A stretch of DNA of 64,000 nt from SHZL01 sp963784425 (GCA_963784425.1 CAWARM010000015.1:196060-260059), one strand, 5' to 3'; shown: positions 38,305 to 47,745, counted from the stretch's first letter. The notes: generated from the sequence alone by a model not told the origin. Program-made: numbers and translations.

Positions 38305-38447
38305 GGTTGGCGGTCAAGCTCAACCTTTTTCATTACGCCAGAGCTGGTGTCAGGAAGTGCCGACATCATAGCCGCAAATTTCCACTCTGCTGGAATCGGA
38401 AGCCACCAGCGAGCCGAAGATGAACAGATTCAGCACGGTATTCACGT

Positions 38448-39746
38448 TCACCGGCCCAACTGCTTCACCGCACCCGCGACCCAGGAAGAAAACTGCAGCC
38501 AGCACAGCAGGGAAGGGACCGGATCCTGAAAGAAATACTTCGAATAGGGATCCCATACCTTGCGCTTGGGGCTTCGGTACGTGCCGAAGAATGATCGGCA
38601 CTGCTCAAGGAAAGATAGTGCCGGCAGCGTATGGTCAAGCGCTGGACGCCGCGCCAGTTTCGTCCGAAGATTGTAGGCCAAGAGATCGAGCAACTGCAGA
38701 CCAAAGAGTTGGACATCCTCCACGGGGTTTACGAAAAGCACGCCAAGCGGATAACCGGAGACCGGCTCCACTGGTTCGCCGCGCGCAATCTTTACACAGA
38801 GCAGCGGTTCATTAATTCCCAGTTCCGTTCGATTCCAGAGCTGGCGAGGAAATCGGGGATTGACCTCCATCAACTTGTCGAGTCCATCGCGCGGATCGCG
38901 GATGGTCTCGATGCCCAACGCGCCCCACCAACCGAGCTTCCCCAGCAACGGCGCCGAGTTCAGTACGCGTTTCTCGGGGCTCGCCGATTCAGAGACAGTG
39001 GCCAACCGGGCCGTGCGCTTGAAATTCCGGTGCCGGAGCTTGTGAAATGCGAAGACCACAGCACCGTCCTTGCCAAGCACCATCTGCACTGAAGTGCGAT
39101 CTCCTCCGGGGATATACTCCTGGATCAGCGGGGCGCCGTGATGTGTGATTATCCTCGGCAGGGCGGCATCGAGTTCGGAGCGGTCGCGGACGATTGCCAT
39201 GCCACGGCCGCCGGACGTGAACCGGGGTTTGAGGACCAGGGGAAACCCCTCGCGCTCTTCGATTTCGCGCACCTGTTCCGGCGATTCATAGAGGTATGTC
39301 CGGGGACAGGGAAAACCCACCGCCTGCGCAGCTTTGATTGTTAGATGCTTATCAAGCGCCGTGATTACCGTATCAAAATCAGGCACGGGTATCGTCACAC
39401 CCATCTGTTGGAAGTGCTCGCGGTTCCTGGACAGCACACAGACGAAGGGATCCCACGAAGGAAAAATCACGTCTATGCGTTCCTGGCGACAAATGTCCGT
39501 TACCGCACTTATGAATTCCGCCTCGCCGGGCGTGTTGTCCCGGGTCACTTGTCCCGACAACCACGCTTCACTCGGCGATGGGACGCGATAGGTGGCGTCC
39601 ACCAGCCGGGAATGGCAGAGTGGCGAAAGTTTCGCGCCAAACCCCTTTCCTTCTACCAGTGCCACGATGCGCTCGGCATGTGGCCGAAGTGCACGAACAA
39701 TTGCGTATGCTTGAGGTGCCAGCGTGTTGGTGACGAGTAGGCGCAT
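38448..39746 (-). CDS. ATP-grasp ligase, CarB-like, paralogue 1
   Basis: This 432-residue protein has a pre-ATP-grasp Rossmann domain (LLVTNTLAPQAYAIVRALRP), a middle ATP-grasp domain with LVLKPRFTSGGRGMAIV (the ATP Lys and Gly loop), QEYIPGGD, and metal-binding LMEVNPRFPRQLW. A C-terminal region of about 100 residues ends in PVPSLLCWLQF. ATP-grasp enzymes join a carboxylate to an amine or thiol via an acyl-phosphate. I chose ATG 39746 because the longer form begins at a TTG two codons earlier. It shares its layout and several C-terminal positions with the second paralogue at 41857-43152. It heads the leftward arm, diverging from the cupin gene. Confidence 0.82.
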   Translation of the reverse strand: MRLLVTNTLAPQAYAIVRALRPHAERIVALVEGKGFGAKLSPLCHSRLVDATYRVPSPSEAWLSGQVTRDNTPGEAEFISAVTDICRQERIDVIFPSWDPFVCVLSRNREHFQQMGVTIPVPDFDTVITALDKHLTIKAAQAVGFPCPRTYLYESPEQVREIEEREGFPLVLKPRFTSGGRGMAIVRDRSELDAALPRIITHHGAPLIQEYIPGGDRTSVQMVLGKDGAVVFAFHKLRHRNFKRTARLATVSESASPEKRVLNSAPLLGKLGWWGALGIETIRDPRDGLDKLMEVNPRFPRQLWNRTELGINEPLLCVKIARGEPVEPVSGYPLGVLFVNPVEDVQLFGLQLLDLLAYNLRTKLARRPALDHTLPALSFLEQCRSFFGTYRSPKRKVWDPYSKYFFQDPVPSLLCWLQFSSWVAGAVKQLGR

Positions 39747-39805
39747 TGTCAAAAAGTAGGAGGCTTCTGCTTCATTTCACTTGTGGGAAGAGTGACCAGA
39801 AAGAT

Positions 39806-39823
39806 CTTGTGCGTAAGCACAAG
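39806..39823. promoter_or_regulatory. Palindrome in the divergent promoter region of the polysaccharide locus
   Basis: CTTGTGC (39806-39812) and GCACAAG (39817-39823) are perfect inverted repeats around GTAA. The site is near the middle of the 145 bases between the two divergent starts, where one regulator could control both arms. It could also fold as an RNA stem with a GNRA-type loop. Confidence 0.5.
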
Positions 39824-39891
39824 TAAAAGTAAAGCGTTAGTTTGACCATATAAATCCGGACCAGCCGGAAATATGCCGACAGGATTACGTT

Positions 39892-41076
39892 ATGATAGCG
39901 TCAACTCCCCGAGCGGATGCAGAGCGGTTGTCGAACGGACTGAAAATTCTCGCTGGGCTTGGCGTATCTGCACTGGCGATCGCCATATTTCTTCACACGG
40001 GCCTTGCCCGCAGGGCGTTTTTTGAATTGTTCGCCTTTGTGAAGGGTGTGGAGGTGCTGGGACCGACGGTGGTCCGGGAACCACCAACGGATTCCCCCTA
40101 CCAGCTTTGGTTGGCGGCTGCCCGGGAGGAAATACCGGTGTTCGAGGGATTGGTGATCGACGACGTTGCCAGTATCCCATTGCGGCCCTGGGGGCAAATG
40201 GGCGAAGGCGTCACCGGCCTCTATCTGCGCTTCGCCGATTACCAGATGACCGATGGCCGGATTCTCGAAATCCCGGCCGGGGGACAAACAACGAGCGAAC
40301 GACGCTTCTACGAGCAAGGCATCTACTTTATCAGTGGGAGCGGTTACACCCTTCTGCAGCAGGAAGGCAAACCGCAACAGCGCGTAGAATGGCGGACGGG
40401 AGACTTAGTCTCAATACCATTGAATGTGCGCCATCAGCATTTCAGCACGGGCGATGCCCCCGCCAGGATGCTCATCGTCACTTCATTTCCGTTGCTGCTG
40501 AATGTCATGGCCAACGAAGCCTTCATAGCTGACAACCCCTTTGCATTCATGGACCGTTACGATGGTTCACCGGACTATTTTGAACGCGTTGAGAGCGACG
40601 ACGGCCACCTCGTTACCAGCAATTTTGTCGAGGACATTCGGCACACGGAAACCTTGCCATTGGACTACCGCGGCAAAGGCAATCAGGCGGTGGCATGGTT
40701 GATGGCCGCAAATAGCATGTTGCGCCTGCATATCTCCGAGATGCCGCCAAAGATGTACAAGAAAGCGCACCGGCACTCCAGCGATGCGTTCATTCTGATA
40801 CTGTCCGGGGAAGGTTTTTCCCTGACCTGGGCAGAAGGTGCCTACGACAAGAGAAGACGGGTCGACTGGAAAGCCGGAACGCTTTTCGTACCACCCACTT
40901 ACTGGTATCACCAACACCTGAATACAGGCTCGACTCCCGCTCGATACCTGGCGATCAATGCGCACAACCTCGTGTCGAACATCGGTTTGCGATTCAGCGA
41001 CCAATTGGAAGTCGACATCGAAGAAGTCAAGGTGGAATGGGAAAAGGAGCTGGAGAAGACCGCACGTGAGCATTGA
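39892..41076 (+). CDS. Membrane-anchored bicupin protein
   Basis: This 394-residue protein has one N-terminal membrane helix (residues 17-36, ILAGLGVSALAIAIFLHTGL). Two cupin barrels follow at about 115-205 and 280-375. The second keeps metal ligands (KAHRHSSDAF and WYHQHLN); the first has IPAGGQTTSERR in place of the HxH motif and is probably degenerate. Cupins include sugar isomerases, dioxygenases and lyases, so the reaction is unknown. Its start is the first of the rightward arm, and its end overlaps the deacetylase start by 11 bases. A role in modifying a sugar of the exported glycan is inference. Confidence 0.72.
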   Translation: MIASTPRADAERLSNGLKILAGLGVSALAIAIFLHTGLARRAFFELFAFVKGVEVLGPTVVREPPTDSPYQLWLAAAREEIPVFEGLVIDDVASIPLRPWGQMGEGVTGLYLRFADYQMTDGRILEIPAGGQTTSERRFYEQGIYFISGSGYTLLQQEGKPQQRVEWRTGDLVSIPLNVRHQHFSTGDAPARMLIVTSFPLLLNVMANEAFIADNPFAFMDRYDGSPDYFERVESDDGHLVTSNFVEDIRHTETLPLDYRGKGNQAVAWLMAANSMLRLHISEMPPKMYKKAHRHSSDAFILILSGEGFSLTWAEGAYDKRRRVDWKAGTLFVPPTYWYHQHLNTGSTPARYLAINAHNLVSNIGLRFSDQLEVDIEEVKVEWEKELEKTAREH

Positions 41077-41860
41077 TGGCGCGTTACCCGTCATCACCTA
41101 CCACGCAATCGACCGTCGGCCATCCGTCATCTCGCTGTCACCGGAACTGTTCCGCTGGCAGATGGAGACGCTCGCGGCACGCGGTTTTGCGGGCATGAGC
41201 CTGGCGCAAGCCTTTGGCCACCTTGAGCTTACTGGCCGCTACCCGTCGAACGCCGTGGTGCTGACGTTTGATGACGGTTATCTCAGCATGCTGGAGCATG
41301 CCCTGCCCGTCATCGCAGCGCAAGGCTTCGGTGCTACTGCGTTTCTGGTCACCAGCCTGGTGGGAATGAGTGCGGCGCAAGCCAAAGCTGTTCACCCGGA
41401 ATTCGATCGGGACCTGCTGACCTGGCACCAGGCTGAGACATGGGTGCGCTCAGGCTGTGAAATCGGCTCCCACACGCTCAACCACCCCGACCTGACCCGT
41501 CTTTCATCTGATGCACTGGAGCAGGAATTGGGTCAGTCCAGGGAAATTCTCGAGCAGCGCCTGCAAACGCCAGTGGACGCACTGGCGTATCCCTACGGGT
41601 ACTTTGATGCCACAGTAATCACGTCGGCTGCCCGGCATTACCGGCGCGCCTGCACCACGCGCTTGGGTCGCTGTGCGGCGCAGCCGGACCTGCTGCAACT
41701 CCATCGTGTTGACGCGTATTACCTGCAGCAACCAGGGCGATTTCTCAAGCTGCTCGACGGTGGCCTTTCTGGCTGGTTGCAATCACGCCAGTTCCTGCGC
41801 GATGTGAAACGGGCGGTGGGCAAAATCGGCTCTGCACCCAGCGGTGCCCGACAACCTTGA
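41066..41860 (+). CDS. Polysaccharide deacetylase (carbohydrate esterase 4)
   Basis: This 264-residue CE4 protein has the NodB core VVLTFDDGYLSMLEHALPV (catalytic Asp and metal Asp), GSHTLNHPDLTRLS (metal histidines) and VDALAYPYGYFDATVI. It would remove N- or O-acetyl groups from a glycan, freeing an amine if the sugar is N-acetylated. No signal peptide is seen, so it may act in the cytoplasm. GTG 41066 lies inside the cupin gene's end and is the first start in frame with family similarity. Its stop overlaps the TTG start of the second ATP-grasp gene. A free amine made here would be a natural acceptor for an ATP-grasp ligase. Confidence 0.87.
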   Translation: MSIDGALPVITYHAIDRRPSVISLSPELFRWQMETLAARGFAGMSLAQAFGHLELTGRYPSNAVVLTFDDGYLSMLEHALPVIAAQGFGATAFLVTSLVGMSAAQAKAVHPEFDRDLLTWHQAETWVRSGCEIGSHTLNHPDLTRLSSDALEQELGQSREILEQRLQTPVDALAYPYGYFDATVITSAARHYRRACTTRLGRCAAQPDLLQLHRVDAYYLQQPGRFLKLLDGGLSGWLQSRQFLRDVKRAVGKIGSAPSGARQP

Positions 41861-43152
41861 ATTTGCTGATCACCAACACACGGGAGGAACAGTCCTACCT
41901 GGTGCTGCAGTGCCTCTGCCCTGTGGCCGACCGGATCGTGGTGACGGTGAGTGAAGGCAATGTCATGCAGCGCTGGGCCGGAATATCCGCCTGGTCCCGT
42001 CACGTCAGCAAGCGCTATACCGTCCCCGATTGTTCAGCAGACTGGCGCGCCGGACGCATCGAGGCCGATAACACTCCAAATGAAGAAACGTATATCCAGC
42101 GCATTGAAGCGATCTGTGCGAAGGAGAAAATCGACACCATTTTCCCTTCGTATGATGCCGAGGTTTTCGTTTTTGCCAAGAACAAAGCACGCTTTGGCGC
42201 GCAAGGCATCGTCACGGTCGTGCCCGGGTATGCTGCACTCACCCGCATCCTGGACAAGAGCCTGACCCTGCAGGCGGCACAAACGGTCGGGTTTCCCACT
42301 CCCGCGACCCATATTCCTGCAAGCGTCGATGAGTTGCTGACCGCTGCGGCCAGCATGGAATCTCCCTGGGTGCTCAAACCGCGTTGCAACGCTCACGGCG
42401 CCAACATCCGGTGGGCGAATGACCTGGAAGAGCTCGAAACGGCATTCAAGGCACTCAGCGCCGTCCAACCCAGGCCCCTGCTGCAGGAATACGTTCCGGC
42501 GCTGGCCAAGCGTAACTACTACCTGATGGTCAGTCCTGAACTTGAGATCGTGTCGCTGTTCTCACCCCGGGTTCACCGCTATCGGCGGGTGGGAGTACGC
42601 ACCCCGAGTGCCGCCGCCGAGACCACGAACGACGTGCCCTTTGTAGCTGAAGTTCGAGCACTGATGCGGGAGCTTGGCATCTGGGGAGCACTGACCCTGC
42701 AAACGATCGTGGATGCACGCGATGGTGTCCCGAAGCTGCTGGAGATCAATCCACGCTTCGGCCATAACCTCTGGTATCGCACCGAACTGGGCATCAATGA
42801 GCCCTTGATCTACCTTCGATTTGCGCAGGGAAGAGATGCGGGCGAGATCCCGGCTTTTCCTGAGGGTGTGTTGCTGCTGGACCCCTTGCGGGACGCCCTG
42901 CATTTGTTGGGTCAGTCTCTGGATCAGGGCAAAACCTGGTTGTGCGCCCGTTTCGGGGGTAAAGAAGCTGTCTCAAAACCCTATAAAGAAGATTCAATTT
43001 CGCACCTGCTGCGTGCCTTCAGGTCAGAATATTTCGGCCGGACCCCGCGCGTTACCTGTCCTTTGAACCGGAGCTGGTTTTCTGATCCTTTGCCAACGCT
43101 GGTGCGCATCTGCAAGGTCTTGCTCGAATCTCTCCGGCGTCGCCTGGCGTGA
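41857..43152 (+). CDS. ATP-grasp ligase, CarB-like, paralogue 2
   Basis: This 431-residue protein is built like paralogue 1. It has a Rossmann-like start LLITNTREEQSYLVLQCL, an ATP-grasp domain with WVLKPRCNAHGANIRWA and LLQEYVPALAKRN, metal-binding LLEINPRFGHNLWYRTELG, and a C-terminal RSWFSDPLPTLV segment matching the PVPSLL region of paralogue 1. TELGINEPL is identical in both. The start is TTG 41857 in a TTGA overlap with the deacetylase; no ATG or GTG fits. Its end overlaps the flippase start (GTGA), so cupin, deacetylase, ligase and flippase form one tightly coupled unit. Confidence 0.82.
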   Translation: MNLLITNTREEQSYLVLQCLCPVADRIVVTVSEGNVMQRWAGISAWSRHVSKRYTVPDCSADWRAGRIEADNTPNEETYIQRIEAICAKEKIDTIFPSYDAEVFVFAKNKARFGAQGIVTVVPGYAALTRILDKSLTLQAAQTVGFPTPATHIPASVDELLTAAASMESPWVLKPRCNAHGANIRWANDLEELETAFKALSAVQPRPLLQEYVPALAKRNYYLMVSPELEIVSLFSPRVHRYRRVGVRTPSAAAETTNDVPFVAEVRALMRELGIWGALTLQTIVDARDGVPKLLEINPRFGHNLWYRTELGINEPLIYLRFAQGRDAGEIPAFPEGVLLLDPLRDALHLLGQSLDQGKTWLCARFGGKEAVSKPYKEDSISHLLRAFRSEYFGRTPRVTCPLNRSWFSDPLPTLVRICKVLLESLRRRLA

Positions 43153-44663
43153 GCACTTCAACGTTTTCCGACCAGGCCCGGCGCGTTGCGCGAAATTTCT
43201 CCTGGCTGACGCTCCAGGAGCTGTTGATCCGGCTGATTGGCCTGGCAACCGCCATGTACCTTGCCAGGGCCCTCAGCCCCGGACAGTATGGCGCCCTCGG
43301 CTTGGCGCTGGCCATCGTGAGCTTTTTCGCAGTATTCGTGCGCGCCGGTACCGGGTCTCGTGCCAACCGGCTGACTGCACGCAATCACGCTGCCGTGCCG
43401 GCCATCTACTCCGACATGACCGGTCTCCGGCTCACTGCTGCTGCTTTCGTTGTCACCGGCCTTATAGCATTTGCCGGAGTGATTGCGCCTGTGTTTTCCA
43501 TTCCTCCGGTGCTGCTGATCGTGTGTTCCCTGCTGCTGCTGCGGCCCGCGCTGACGGTGGTGTGGGCATTCCGCGGACTGGACCAAATGCAGATCACCGC
43601 CATTGGCGACGTCACCGAGAAAATTCTGACCCTGCTCGGCTTAATTCTGCTGGTGCACGGTGTCGGGGATGACGTGCTGTGGGCCCCGGTGGTCGAGACT
43701 GTTGCTGCGTTGCTGGTAATTGCCTGGATGGTCCGGCGATTGGGTCGACTCTATCCTGGCTTGCGCATCAAGTTCCAGTGGCGCACATGGCCAGCCATTG
43801 CGCACGAGGCCGTGCCGCTGAGCCTGGCCTCGATGCTGGGTTCCGTTTATCTCAACGGCGGTCCACTCCTGCTGGGCGTGCTTGCCACCGCGACAGCGGC
43901 AGCTCAGTTCCTGGTGGCGCAAAAGTTGATGCTGACACTGGCCATCCTGCTGGAGGTCATCAACACGGCTGCATTTTCGTCTATCAGCCGTTTGGTGCAC
44001 AAAGATGCAGCGGCAGCGTTGGCGCTGGCTGCGCAACTGTTGCGCTACTATTTGGTTTTCACCGTCCCTCTATTCCTGCTGGTGGCCTTCCACGCTGAGG
44101 AAGTACTCGCGCTGTTGTTCGGCCCTGGCTACGCAGCAGCCGGGCCGGTGCTGATGGTACTTCTGACCCAGTTACCTTTCCTTGCAATCAGCGGCAGTTT
44201 ACAGCTGGTACTGATGGCCATACCTCATCCCATGGCCGTGCTGGGCAGCAGGGTAGCCGGTGCCGCAGCACTGCTCGCGTTCAGCTTCTGGTTGATCCCT
44301 GGTCTAGGGGCGGTGGGCGCCGCAGCGGCCCTGGTCGTGGGTGAAATAACCAGCTGCCTGCTGCTGTTCTTGTATGTCAAGCGTGCCACTGGCGGGGTAC
44401 CGTGGACCACTCGTAGTGTTTCGCCGCTACTTGCCGGGGCGGCAACTGCTTTGTTCTACAAGGCGATTTTTGCCTGGCCCCTGCTGCTGAAGTTGCCATT
44501 GGCTGCCTTGACCTATGTTGGTTTGGCCATACTGTTGCAAGCCATCACGTTGACAGAATTTCAGCACCTGCCGGCCTTGTTGCGCGCAGTTGTCAGGGGT
44601 GAAGAAAAGTCAGCGGGGGGGAGCCAGACGCAGGAAGACCCGGCGGCCGAAGAATCAACTTAG
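43149..44663 (+). CDS. Wzx-type oligosaccharide flippase
   Basis: This 504-residue inner-membrane protein has about 12-14 helices and a conserved N-terminus FSWLTLQELLIRLIGLATAM, typical of the polysaccharide transporter (MATE-like) superfamily. It would flip a lipid-linked glycan unit to the periplasm. The GTG start is in a GTGA overlap with the ligase gene. The last 9 bases overlap the convergent tctB gene. No Wzy polymerase is evident in the window, so the product may be a short unit or a polymerase lies elsewhere. Confidence 0.88.
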   Translation: MSTSTFSDQARRVARNFSWLTLQELLIRLIGLATAMYLARALSPGQYGALGLALAIVSFFAVFVRAGTGSRANRLTARNHAAVPAIYSDMTGLRLTAAAFVVTGLIAFAGVIAPVFSIPPVLLIVCSLLLLRPALTVVWAFRGLDQMQITAIGDVTEKILTLLGLILLVHGVGDDVLWAPVVETVAALLVIAWMVRRLGRLYPGLRIKFQWRTWPAIAHEAVPLSLASMLGSVYLNGGPLLLGVLATATAAAQFLVAQKLMLTLAILLEVINTAAFSSISRLVHKDAAAALALAAQLLRYYLVFTVPLFLLVAFHAEEVLALLFGPGYAAAGPVLMVLLTQLPFLAISGSLQLVLMAIPHPMAVLGSRVAGAAALLAFSFWLIPGLGAVGAAAALVVGEITSCLLLFLYVKRATGGVPWTTRSVSPLLAGAATALFYKAIFAWPLLLKLPLAALTYVGLAILLQAITLTEFQHLPALLRAVVRGEEKSAGGSQTQEDPAAEEST

Positions 44664-45119
44664 GTACGGCCAGAGTGCACCGGCGTAAAGGCCCATACCG
44701 AGAAGGACCGTGAACAGCAGCCATAGCGTGATACCAAGACCTGCTGCAATGGCCAGGCTCAGTGGCCAGTATTCGCCGGCGTGCCAGCGCAGCCAGGCGC
44801 AGCAGAACAATGCACCGCCCGGAGCGGTGCCAAGCAACCAGGTAAGCAGCAACAGCGCGCCCAGCCAAACCAAGGCGGCCATAGCCCTTTTGTGCCGTCC
44901 GTCCGAAGCCTGCATCCGCGTCTGTGCCGCAGTATTGAGTGCAGCCAACAGTTCTCGCGCCAACTGAAGCAGCAGCAGAATCAGGGTAATCGCCAACACC
45001 CACCGCGGAACCCAGGCGGAAGCGCGGCTGAGGCCGAACGAAGTCCACAGCATCAATGACACGCCCGCGGCAAACACAATGGTCAGCCAACTGCCCGGAG
45101 GAATGCGGGATGCTCTCAC
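44655..45119 (-). CDS. tctB: Tripartite tricarboxylate transporter, TctB-type small membrane subunit
   Basis: This 154-residue protein has four hydrophobic helices (VFAAGVSLMLWTSFG, WVLAITLILLLLQLA, ALVWLGALLLLTWLL, PLSLAIAAGLGITLWLLFTV), matching TctB size and topology. TctB proteins are poorly conserved in sequence, so the call rests mostly on position right after tctA, with a 4-base overlap. It is the last gene of a leftward operon. It converges on and overlaps the flippase end. Confidence 0.78.
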   Translation of the reverse strand: MRASRIPPGSWLTIVFAAGVSLMLWTSFGLSRASAWVPRWVLAITLILLLLQLARELLAALNTAAQTRMQASDGRHKRAMAALVWLGALLLLTWLLGTAPGGALFCCAWLRWHAGEYWPLSLAIAAGLGITLWLLFTVLLGMGLYAGALWPYLS

Positions 45120-46633
45120 CGCTGGCGGTTTCCACGCAGCGTCCGCAACCGCCCCAGAAAGGCGGGCAGAATCAGGTTGACTATCGTCAGCACCACCAGT
45201 CCCAGGACCACCGGCCGCGACCAGAAGTCGATACGCCCCAGCTGCTGCAGCCGCAGGGTAAGGTGCAGGTTGGTTTCGAACAGGGGCGCCAGCGAGAGTG
45301 CAATGACCAGCGGAATGCGCGACCAGTTCAGGCGCTTCATCAGGTAACCGAGCAGTCCGAAAACAGCAGCACAGATCACGTCAGCCATCATGCCCCGAAA
45401 TTGCAATGCACCCAGCACAGCCAGGACCAGGATGACGGGAACCAGGCGCGAAGTCCGGATGGTGCTCAAGTGAGCCATCGGGTTGACCAGGGCCAGGCCC
45501 AACAGCGAAGTGATCCAGTTGGACAGGAACAAGGACCAGATCAGTACGAACACCAGCACCAGGTTTTGGGTGAGCATTTCCTTGCCGGGAGTGAGGCCGT
45601 GCAAGGTGAGTGCACCAAGCAACACCGCGGTGCCGGTACCTCCGGGTATGCCCAGGGCCAGCGTCGGGATCAGCGCGCCCCCGTCCTTGGCATCGATCGC
45701 GGCCTCCGGCGCCAGCACCCCGCGGATGTCGCCACGGCCGAACTGTGAACGATCACGGGCTGAATGGCTGGCATGGCCGTACGCGATGAATCCCGCCACC
45801 GTGCTGCCAATGCCGGGAATGGCGCCGATCACGGTGCCAATAATTGAACTGCGCAGGAACAGGCCAAAATGCCGGAACACCGACAGCACACCGTCGCTGA
45901 CACTGCCGCCAAGCTCCCGGGTCTTGGGCCGGCCCGACATCGTCTCACGACCGCTGGCAATCAGGTCGATCACTTCGGCGAGGGTGAACAGCCCCAGGAA
46001 TACCGGCACCAGGCTGAGTCCATCGCGCAGGTAATCCAGGCCGAAAGTGAAGCGCAATTCAGCCGTGCGCGGGTCGTAACCGATCATTGCCAGCGCCAGC
46101 CCGATGCCGGCTGCAGCCAGTCCTTTAAGCAGGGAATTGCCGGTCAATGCGGCCAGCATGGTCAGGCCCCAGATCGCCAACATCAGGTACTCCGCGGGGC
46201 CCAGGGCGATGGCCGCCTGGCGCATCAATGGAATCAGCGCTATCAGGATGAAAATACCAAACGTCGACCCCAGCGCGGAGGAAGTAGCAGCGCAGCCAAT
46301 GGCAGTTTTTGCCCGGCCCTGCTCCGTCATGGGATAGCCGTCCAGCAAGGTTACGGCGTTCTGCGCCTTGCCCGGGATGTTGAACAGGATGGCGGTCATG
46401 GAACCCATGAACGTGGCGCCGCCCACAAACGAGCCAAACAGCAGCATCACGGCCAGCGGGTCCCAAGCGTAGGTTACCGGAATGGCGAGCGCCATCAGGC
46501 TGGAACTGTTCAAACCCGGACTGGCCGAGAACACCATCGCCAGCAAAGTGCCGGCCAATGGATACAGGATGTACGGCCAGGACAGCACCAGGCTGAGCCC
46601 TTCATGGGCAGCGGAGAGTACCGATGTGTCCAT
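45116..46633 (-). CDS. tctA: Tripartite tricarboxylate transporter, TctA large membrane subunit
   Basis: This 505-residue permease has about 11-12 helices. Family motifs are ASPGLNSSSLMALAIP near the N-terminus, AILFNIPGKAQNAVTLLDG, and the repeat-equivalent IPTLALGIPGGTGTAVLLG in the second half. TctA carries carboxylates such as citrate in symport with sodium or protons, fed by TctC. It lies between tctC (11 bases upstream) and tctB (overlapping). Confidence 0.93.
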   Translation of the reverse strand: MDTSVLSAAHEGLSLVLSWPYILYPLAGTLLAMVFSASPGLNSSSLMALAIPVTYAWDPLAVMLLFGSFVGGATFMGSMTAILFNIPGKAQNAVTLLDGYPMTEQGRAKTAIGCAATSSALGSTFGIFILIALIPLMRQAAIALGPAEYLMLAIWGLTMLAALTGNSLLKGLAAAGIGLALAMIGYDPRTAELRFTFGLDYLRDGLSLVPVFLGLFTLAEVIDLIASGRETMSGRPKTRELGGSVSDGVLSVFRHFGLFLRSSIIGTVIGAIPGIGSTVAGFIAYGHASHSARDRSQFGRGDIRGVLAPEAAIDAKDGGALIPTLALGIPGGTGTAVLLGALTLHGLTPGKEMLTQNLVLVFVLIWSLFLSNWITSLLGLALVNPMAHLSTIRTSRLVPVILVLAVLGALQFRGMMADVICAAVFGLLGYLMKRLNWSRIPLVIALSLAPLFETNLHLTLRLQQLGRIDFWSRPVVLGLVVLTIVNLILPAFLGRLRTLRGNRQR

Positions 46634-46644
46634 GTCGGGCGGTT

Positions 46645-47745
46645 CTACTCCCGTGCCTGTTCAATGGCAGCCTGGATAAGGTCGTGGAACTGCTCCACTC
46701 CCCGGGAGCCTGCCAGCAAACCCTGGTGAGCCACTGCACTGTCCTGGTAGTCGATGCCCAACTGTGCCCGCTGCGCTGCAGCCATAAGCTCAGCACTCTG
46801 GAGGATTTGCTCCAGCGATTCTGCCAGGCATGTCGCAATCGGTTGAGGGAGCTGCGCGGGAGCGACCACCAACCGCCCCGCGCCGATAACGGCAGACAGG
46901 TCATTGGCCCATTGTTCCGCTTGCGCCGGCGTTCTGCCGGTAGTGACGGCCCGCTGGCTTGCGAGCCCTTCAGGGCCACCGAGCTGGGGTACTTCCAGGG
47001 CGTTGTCCTGAGGCACAGTCAACTGCAGGAGCGGGATGAGTTCTCCCGCCTGCACCTGGCTGCTCACGGAGTCGAAATTACCCACGAAGATGTCAATCTC
47101 ACCACGCATCACTGCCAGGGTGCGTGCCGGACTGCCGACATAGCCGCTAACCAGCGCGTATTGCATGCCCAGCAGTTCGGCGAGAACCGGTACTGCGAAG
47201 AAACTGGCGGAGCCGGCATCGCGCACCCCCACGACAATGGGGCGCGATTGCGCTACCCGCAGCAAGTCTTGGATGTCCTTCAACCCTGAATCCCGACCGC
47301 TGAACACGACCATGTGGTTGCTGACGATCTGCCCAAGCAGGGTGTAATCGGTGGCGGGATCGGGTGCAAGCTGACCTTCAATGGCATGTGCAGCGAGCAA
47401 GCCGGAAGCATTGATGATGCCGAGAGTCGTTCCATCCGCTGCAGCATCGCGAATGGCCACGGCGGCAACAATGCCGCCTGCATCGGGCAGGTTATCGATA
47501 AGCACGTGAGCGTCCAGCAGTCGCTCGAGGAAAGGTTGCAGTAACCGCGAATAGGCATCGTATCCACCGCCTGGCTGCGTGGGTACGATCCAGCGAATGG
47601 TTTTTCCGGCAAGCGGCGCACATCCGGCCGGGGCATCACTCGCCCACAGCGGGAAGGCAGGGCCTGTGGTTAATAACAACGCCAGGGCAAGGCGTAAGCG
47701 GAAATGGCAGAGATCCGGGATTGGGTTCAGGTTCAGAATCCGCAA
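46645..47745 (-). CDS. tctC: Tripartite tricarboxylate transporter, TctC-type (Bug) periplasmic binding protein
   Basis: This 366-residue protein has an export signal (LALALLLTTGPAFPLWAS) and the Bug-family fold: RWIVPTQPGGGYDAYSRLL, VLIDNLPDAGGIVAAVAIRD, VVGVRDAGSASFFAVPVLAE and GEIDIFVGNF. Bug proteins capture carboxylates with high affinity in the periplasm. Its start overlaps the end of the TonB receptor gene by 13 bases. That overlap is unusual and supports joint function of receptor and transporter. Confidence 0.88.
   Translation of the reverse strand: MRILNLNPIPDLCHFRLRLALALLLTTGPAFPLWASDAPAGCAPLAGKTIRWIVPTQPGGGYDAYSRLLQPFLERLLDAHVLIDNLPDAGGIVAAVAIRDAAADGTTLGIINASGLLAAHAIEGQLAPDPATDYTLLGQIVSNHMVVFSGRDSGLKDIQDLLRVAQSRPIVVGVRDAGSASFFAVPVLAELLGMQYALVSGYVGSPARTLAVMRGEIDIFVGNFDSVSSQVQAGELIPLLQLTVPQDNALEVPQLGGPEGLASQRAVTTGRTPAQAEQWANDLSAVIGAGRLVVAPAQLPQPIATCLAESLEQILQSAELMAAAQRAQLGIDYQDSAVAHQGLLAGSRGVEQFHDLIQAAIEQARE

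Noticed and set aside
45869..46729. 286-residue plus-strand open frame
   Set aside because: It is antisense to tctA and glutamine/arginine-rich with no domain.
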